From: Bacteroidales bacterium UBA3824
GTDB taxonomy: Bacteria; Bacteroidota; Bacteroidia; Bacteroidales; UBA3824
Assembly (NCBI GenBank): GCA_002393195.1
Contig: DGIK01000029.1
Span: forward strand, 1-64,000
Direction of reading: 5' to 3'
DNA: 64,000 bases
Part shown: positions 60,042 through 64,000 of the stretch, one piece after another
How the letters are laid out: each line of letters begins with the position of its first letter
Position numbering within the stretch: position 1 is the first letter of the stretch
Position numbers and translations under genes: made by a program
The notes under the pieces: generated by a model
Told to the model about the DNA's origin: nothing
Database searches by the model: none
What the model saw: only the letters and a program-made list of their open reading frames with translations

Positions 60042-61160
60042 ATGAAATATTTTTTGATAGCGGGGGAGGCGTCGGGCGATTTGCACGCTTCCAATCTGAT
60101 GAGGCAGTTGAAGGTCTATGACCCTGACGCTCAATTTATGTTTCTTGGCGGCGACCTAATGCAGGCACAGGGCGGCAAGATGCTCGTACATTACCGCGAA
60201 ATGGCTTATATGGGCGTTTGGGAGGTCATTGCCAATGCCGGCAAGGTCAAGCGAAATTTCAAGGTCTGCAAGGAGGCAATGTTGGACTACAAGCCTGATG
60301 CAGTGATACTTGTGGATTATCCAGGGTTCAATCTCAGGATGGCACGTTTTGCCAAGGAACACAGATTGCGCACCTATTATTATATATCGCCGAAGATTTG
60401 GGCGTGGAAAAAACGCCGCGCATACACCATCAAAAAGTATGTTGACAAGATGTTTGCGATTTTCCAGTTTGAGATAGATTTTTACAAGCAATTCGATTAC
60501 AATGTGGAGTACGTCGGCAATCCTCTCGTTGACGCAATGAAGGAAACCGAATCGCAAATGCTTGATGCTAAAGCTTTTCGTGACAAATACTCGTTGCCCA
60601 ACCGCCCAATCATTGCCCTTGTGCCGGGCAGTCGCAAGAACGAGATAGATAAGTTGCTGCCCGAGATGTTGGCGGTAATGCCTGATTTCCCTGATTATCA
60701 ATTCCTTATCTGTGGTGCGCCTGGCATTGCGACCGATTTTTATGACAAATATGTGGCTGATAGCGGTGTGCGGGTTATTTTCAACGACACTTATAATATA
60801 GTGCGCAATTCGGCGGCGGCGGCGGTTACGTCCGGCACGGCTACGTTGGAGACCGCCTACCTCGGTACGCCGCAGGTGGTTTGTTACAAGATGAGCGGCT
60901 TGACGTATGCCTTGGCAGAGATGTTTGTGAAGATTAAGTATTTTTCGCTTGTCAACATCATTGCCGGTCGCGAGGTGGTCAAGGAACTCCTGCAATCGCA
61001 TCTCAGCAAAGACATCGCGGCAGAACTTCGTCACATCCTCGACGATGCCGATTACCGCGCCGCTATGCTCAAATCCTACGACGACATCCGCGCCACCCTC
61101 GGCGACGGGCTTGCCTCGGCTAACACAGCTAAGATGATAGTGGGCGAGGTGAGGGACTGA
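60042..61160 (+). CDS. lpxB: lipid-A-disaccharide synthase
   Basis: LpxB joins UDP-2,3-diacylglucosamine and lipid X to form the lipid A disaccharide at the inner membrane. The 372-residue GT19 protein has AGEASGDLHASNLM at the start, YMGVWEV near residue 57, DYPGFNLRMA near 92, YYISPKIWAWKKRR near 112 and VGNPLVDAM near 165. Late in the protein are the ALVPGSRKNEI motif near 197 and SGTATLETAYLGTPQVVCYK near 267. Complete and normal length. It implies a Gram-negative outer membrane with lipid A. The partner lpx genes are elsewhere. Confidence 0.95.
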   Translation: MKYFLIAGEASGDLHASNLMRQLKVYDPDAQFMFLGGDLMQAQGGKMLVHYREMAYMGVWEVIANAGKVKRNFKVCKEAMLDYKPDAVILVDYPGFNLRMARFAKEHRLRTYYYISPKIWAWKKRRAYTIKKYVDKMFAIFQFEIDFYKQFDYNVEYVGNPLVDAMKETESQMLDAKAFRDKYSLPNRPIIALVPGSRKNEIDKLLPEMLAVMPDFPDYQFLICGAPGIATDFYDKYVADSGVRVIFNDTYNIVRNSAAAAVTSGTATLETAYLGTPQVVCYKMSGLTYALAEMFVKIKYFSLVNIIAGREVVKELLQSHLSKDIAAELRHILDDADYRAAMLKSYDDIRATLGDGLASANTAKMIVGEVRD

Positions 61161-61209
61161 CAAATTGAAAGTTCAACTTTTAATTTGTCAGGATTTTTCT
61201 CGGCTCATA

Positions 61210-61240
61210 TTGCACACCCAAAATTATTTTTTTATCTTTG
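61210..61240 (+). promoter_or_regulatory. promoter of the Rpn-type gene
   Basis: TTG (61210-61212), 20 bases, TATCTTTG (61233-61240). It supports the ATG at 61267 as the start of the Rpn-type protein and excludes the in-frame ATG at 61165. Confidence 0.65.
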
Positions 61241-61266
61241 CCGTTGCAACTTTAATTATTACTATT

Positions 61267-62220
61267 ATGGTAACAATAGCGAATGCGATATACGACTCTG
61301 TGTTCAAGTATTTGATGCAGGACAATAAGGCGGCGAAAGTGTTGCTCGGTGCGCTGATTGGCGCGAAGATAGACAGCCTCGAAATGAAAAACAACGAGTA
61401 TGCCTACCGGGTGAGAAACGGTCTTGATGTACTGCGTATTGATTTTTCTGCATCAGTAACAGACGATAACGGCAATAAGCAGGTGGTAACCATAGAATTG
61501 CAGAATGCGTCTTTGAGAAGTGAAGTGATGAGATTCAGAAAATATTTGTCGGAGCATTATGCCGACAAGAACAATTTTGTGGAAAAGGACGGCAAAAAGT
61601 CGCCCATACCAATCATTTCCATTTACATCTTGGGGCATCCGTGTTGCGACAAGAAGGAACCTGTCATCTATGGCAATCCTGTGTTTTTCGATGCGGAACA
61701 CAACGAACTCAAAGGTGTATATGATAAGAGCGATTTTATAAAAGGGTTGATTCACAAATTGATAATCGTCCAAGTTCCGTATCTCAAAATCAATGCAAAA
61801 ACCAAAGTGGAGAAATATTTGGATTTCCTTAATCAGGTACATAAAATTGACAAAACGCGTAAAAATGCTCACCTTTTGAGAGTGTCGGAAGAAACTGATG
61901 ATGACGACTACAACTTGATAGTTCGCCGCCTGCAAAATGCTTGTGCCGACGATTATATCCGACGTGCGATGGATGTGGAGGACGAACTCAACGAAGATTT
62001 CGAGTACCGTGACCGTATGGAAGCTAAACTAAAAGAAGAGTTACAAGCAAAAGACTCCGAACTTCAAGCGAAAGACTCGCAGTTGCAAGCGAAAGACTCC
62101 GAACTTCAAGCGGTGCTTGCTGCCTCGGCTAAGGCTTTGGCGTCCAAGGGAATGTCGCCTGACGAAATCGCAAAGTTTTTAAATGTTTCCGTCAACAAAA
62201 TATTGGAGGTAACACAATAA
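61267..62220 (+). CDS. Rpn-family (PD-(D/E)XK) recombination-promoting nuclease/transposase-like protein
   Basis: A 317-residue protein. The N-terminal segment TIANAIYDSVFKYLMQD is the family hallmark. The nuclease core follows: DVLRIDFSASV near residue 55 and VVTIELQNA near 76 (D, then E-x-Q in place of E-x-K), then RKYLSEHY. The C-terminal part has three near-identical seven-residue units (QAKDSEL/QAKDSQL/QAKDSEL, about 260-280) forming a coiled coil, followed by a helix-turn-helix-like tail GMSPDEIAKFLNVS. E. coli Rpn proteins promote RecA-independent recombination in vivo; the many Bacteroidota homologues are untested. The next gene begins at the base after this stop. Confidence 0.85.
   Translation: MVTIANAIYDSVFKYLMQDNKAAKVLLGALIGAKIDSLEMKNNEYAYRVRNGLDVLRIDFSASVTDDNGNKQVVTIELQNASLRSEVMRFRKYLSEHYADKNNFVEKDGKKSPIPIISIYILGHPCCDKKEPVIYGNPVFFDAEHNELKGVYDKSDFIKGLIHKLIIVQVPYLKINAKTKVEKYLDFLNQVHKIDKTRKNAHLLRVSEETDDDDYNLIVRRLQNACADDYIRRAMDVEDELNEDFEYRDRMEAKLKEELQAKDSELQAKDSQLQAKDSELQAVLAASAKALASKGMSPDEIAKFLNVSVNKILEVTQ
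62038..62112 (+). repeat. 21-base in-frame tandem repeat
   Basis: Three copies of a CAAGCGAAAGACTCCGAACT-like unit inside the Rpn-type gene. The length is a multiple of three, so copy number change would lengthen or shorten the coiled coil without frameshift. Confidence 0.75.
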
Positions 62221-63174
62221 ATGGCAAAATCGTTTTTCTCAAAAAAAGAAGGCAAGGTAGGGCTTGCCGTGATACTTGGCATACTCGCAACGCTTGGAGT
62301 TTTTCACAATCCAATCATTGAGAGCGTCAAGACGACGTTGAATGGCAGCGTGGGCGGCACGGTGGGGCTGTTTGCGGTGCTGGGGTTGCTGTTGTTTGTA
62401 ATCACCGACAAGAGGGCGCGCAATCTTGTGGCGTATGGTTTCAAATGGTTGATGCGCAAGATAACGGGCTGGTTTGTGGAGCTCGACCCCATCAAAATCC
62501 TCGAATCTTACGTGAAGACCCTCGAAAATAATTTCAACGAACTCAACGACAACATCGCCAAACTTCGCCGTCAGATTGTAAAGATGAAAGACACCATCAA
62601 GCAAAACAACAAGGAAATCGAAAAATCCACGCGCATCATCGACGAGGCGCAGCGGCAGGGCAGAAGCGAGGTAGTGGCTGTGCATTACAACCAAATCGGA
62701 CGTCTCCACAAGCTCAACGAAAAATACGCCCTTATGGTTGGACGTATGGACGACCTCAACAACGTGCTCATCAAGATGCACTCATACTCGTCGTTCAAGC
62801 TCAGCGACACCAAAAACGAAATCCGAATGAAGAAGCAGGAATTTGCGGCGATTTCGAGCGGATATTCGGCGATGGTCAATGCCAAAAACATTATGAACGG
62901 CAATTATCAGCAAAACGAAATGTACGACAGCGCGATAGAGTCGCTCACCAACGACCTCCACGTCAAGATAGCCGAGATGGACAATTTCATGCAGCTATCG
63001 CAGCCGCTTTTCGACGACCTCGACCTCCAAAACGAATCCTACAAACTCGAAGGCGCACAACTTTACGAAAGGATTATGACCGAGGGCAAGGCGTTCCTCG
63101 ACAAAATCGACTACACAGACGCCGGCTCATACTTCTCATCAAATCAACCAATCAACAAATCAATTAATCAATAA
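62221..63174 (+). CDS. membrane-anchored coiled-coil protein of unknown function
   Basis: A 317-residue protein, not recognised. Two transmembrane helices (about 14-30 and 47-62) are followed by a short amphipathic stretch and a long, strongly charged coiled coil (about 95-300), with repeated NxxI/KxxI heptads. The architecture resembles PspA-like or other membrane-scaffold proteins but the sequence gives no family. It starts at the base directly after the Rpn-type gene's stop, so the two share a transcript. The C-terminal SSNQPINKSINQ tail is encoded by AATCAATCA-type repeats and may be unstructured. A 36-residue membrane peptide gene follows after 12 bases. Confidence 0.75.
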   Translation: MAKSFFSKKEGKVGLAVILGILATLGVFHNPIIESVKTTLNGSVGGTVGLFAVLGLLLFVITDKRARNLVAYGFKWLMRKITGWFVELDPIKILESYVKTLENNFNELNDNIAKLRRQIVKMKDTIKQNNKEIEKSTRIIDEAQRQGRSEVVAVHYNQIGRLHKLNEKYALMVGRMDDLNNVLIKMHSYSSFKLSDTKNEIRMKKQEFAAISSGYSAMVNAKNIMNGNYQQNEMYDSAIESLTNDLHVKIAEMDNFMQLSQPLFDDLDLQNESYKLEGAQLYERIMTEGKAFLDKIDYTDAGSYFSSNQPINKSINQ

Positions 63175-63186
63175 ATCAATAAATCA

Positions 63187-63297
63187 ATGAAAAACAAACG
63201 TATGCCCATTTTGGTAAAAATGCTCATCTTCATTGCGGTCTTTGCCGTGATTGGGTACTTTTTTTATATGTATAAGGACATTTTGTTTGGAATGTAA
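63187..63297 (+). CDS. 36-residue single-span membrane protein
   Basis: ATG at 63187 opens a frame with a basic start (MKNKRMPILVK), one hydrophobic helix (MLIFIAVFAVIGYFFYMY) and a short KDILFGM tail, ending in TAA at 63295-63297. The topology is that of a small bitopic protein. It lies 12 bases past the coiled-coil gene in the same direction, which argues for a real gene, possibly a partner of that membrane protein. No homologue is recalled. Confidence 0.5.
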   Translation: MKNKRMPILVKMLIFIAVFAVIGYFFYMYKDILFGM

Positions 63298-63374
63298 TTA
63301 AACCTTTTTGTGTTGCGTGTATCAAAAACAACAAACACATAACAAACAGGTTTATTACAACACAGCAAGACAAA

Positions 63375-64000
63375 ATGGGAAAATTTTTATCGCTGACGAT
63401 ACTTATGCTCCTTACATTTGTAAACGCTTTCGCCAACGTTTTGGCGGGGTCTGTAACGGGCAAAATAGTGGACTCTCGCACCAATCAGCCAGTGGAATAT
63501 GCCACTGTGGCTCTCTACAATCAGGCTAACAACTCGCTCGTTACCGGTACCATCACAGATGGGCAGGGCAAGTTTACCATCGAAGGCCTCAAAAACGGCA
63601 CTTACATCTTGAAGGCTTCCTTCATTGGTTACGACCAATTGGAAATGAGGGACATCGTTGTGGACGGCGGTGTCAAGCAACTCGGCACCATCAAACTTTC
63701 TACCTCCGACGCCGAGATTGAGGAAGTGGAGGTAATAGCCAAGAAAAAAGACATCTCCTACCAACTCGACAAGAAGGTCATCAACCTCTCCACCGACATC
63801 AACGCCGACAATGGCAGCGCGGCAGACGCTTTGGAAGGCGTTCCGAGTGTTGATGTGGACATCGACGGCAATGTTTCGCTCCGTGGCAGCAGCAATTTCA
63901 CAGTGCTTATCGACGGCAAGCCTACCGCTCTCGACGCTGCCGACGTATTGAAGCAGACTCCCGCCGCTATGATTGAAAATATAGAGATAATCACCAATCC
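63375..64000 (+). CDS. TonB-dependent receptor, N-terminal part (cut by window end)
   Basis: The frame runs open from the ATG at 63375 to the window edge, 208 residues. A signal peptide (to about residue 23) precedes a carboxypeptidase-like regulatory domain (about 24-110; SVTGKIVDSRTNQPVEYATV, DGQGKFTIEGLKNGTYILKASFIGY). The start of the plug domain (about 120-208) follows, with SAADALEGVPSVDVDIDGNVSLRG and VLIDGKPTALDAADVLKQTP. This is the Bacteroidota outer-membrane receptor form without SusD neighbours seen so far. The ligand cannot be predicted. The barrel lies beyond the window. Confidence 0.88.
   Translation, partial: MGKFLSLTILMLLTFVNAFANVLAGSVTGKIVDSRTNQPVEYATVALYNQANNSLVTGTITDGQGKFTIEGLKNGTYILKASFIGYDQLEMRDIVVDGGVKQLGTIKLSTSDAEIEEVEVIAKKKDISYQLDKKVINLSTDINADNGSAADALEGVPSVDVDIDGNVSLRGSSNFTVLIDGKPTALDAADVLKQTPAAMIENIEIITN

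Noticed and set aside
1..64000. tRNA, rRNA, CRISPR arrays, integrases or att sites
   Set aside because: Spacers were read for TTCGA-loop type tRNA ends, regular spaced repeats and recombinase genes; none was found.

Overview
The window looks like chromosome from a member of the Bacteroidota, most likely Bacteroidales. The grounds are repeated matches to the Bacteroidota promoter pattern (TTTG or TTG, about 20 bases, TAnnTTTG), weak ribosome-binding sites, lipoproteins with Bacteroidota-type signals, a TonB-dependent receptor with a carboxypeptidase-like N-terminal domain, a TamL-like lipidated barrel protein, and AAA/PD-(D/E)XK and Rpn nuclease families that are abundant in this phylum. I see no rRNA, tRNA, CRISPR array, integrase or complete insertion sequence. 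Most of the window is ordinary core gene content with small accessory pieces between.

Layout. 0-12.6 kb: PrsW-type protease with queE, a Nudix hydrolase, a SpoIIE-type phosphatase, murB, a YitT-type membrane protein, ung, an IMPACT/YigZ protein, a LOG-type protein, an unrecognised two-gene module (8.2-9.2 kb), a glycosyltransferase with an AI-2E-type transporter, and a LuxC-like acyl-CoA reductase. 12.7-22.3 kb: ispE, then a same-strand run of two large Cache-GAF-PAS sensor proteins without any output domain, a zinc-ribbon/TM2 protein, and proB-proA, closed by a strong terminator. 22.3-34.6 kb: a HAD-type lipoprotein, pyrC, an AAA/nuclease protein, a lipoprotein with mutS, a TPR-SpoIIE phosphatase, and an operon of RNA methyltransferase, PAP2 phosphatase and YdjM-like protein. 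34.6-46.9 kb: TamL, rsmA, a HEAT-cyclophilin lipoprotein, an FAH-family enzyme, a giant transporter-HEAT-cyclic-nucleotide-domain fusion, leuB and hemH.

46.9-54 kb: three tandem methyl-accepting chemotaxis-type receptors in one operon with no che genes nearby, followed by a small exported protein built of 18-residue E-x-W-M repeats behind a long leader and a palindromic operator-like site. 54-64 kb: a bacterial Thg1-like protein, an M16-like protein without the catalytic motif, a DUF1016 nuclease, a zinc-ribbon/acyl-carrier-protein fusion with a tandem serine-less copy, a small barrel protein, lpxB, an Rpn nuclease followed by a coiled-coil membrane protein, and the start of a TonB-dependent receptor.

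The most unusual locus is 57.96-58.96 kb. A well-formed promoter precedes a leader of about 225 bases that can fold into one long nested hairpin (58042-58156). A duplicated CGTCC segment before a run of eight T suggests switching. The first gene fuses a zinc ribbon to a complete acyl carrier protein domain. A 236-base tandem duplication then created a second ACP-like reading frame in which the phosphopantetheine serine position is glutamate. The second unusual theme is signalling: three MCPs, two output-less sensors and two SpoIIE phosphatases within 53 kb. Several dispersed palindromic repeat families (R1-R4) lie between genes. Everything here is read by eye; no search or folding program was run.
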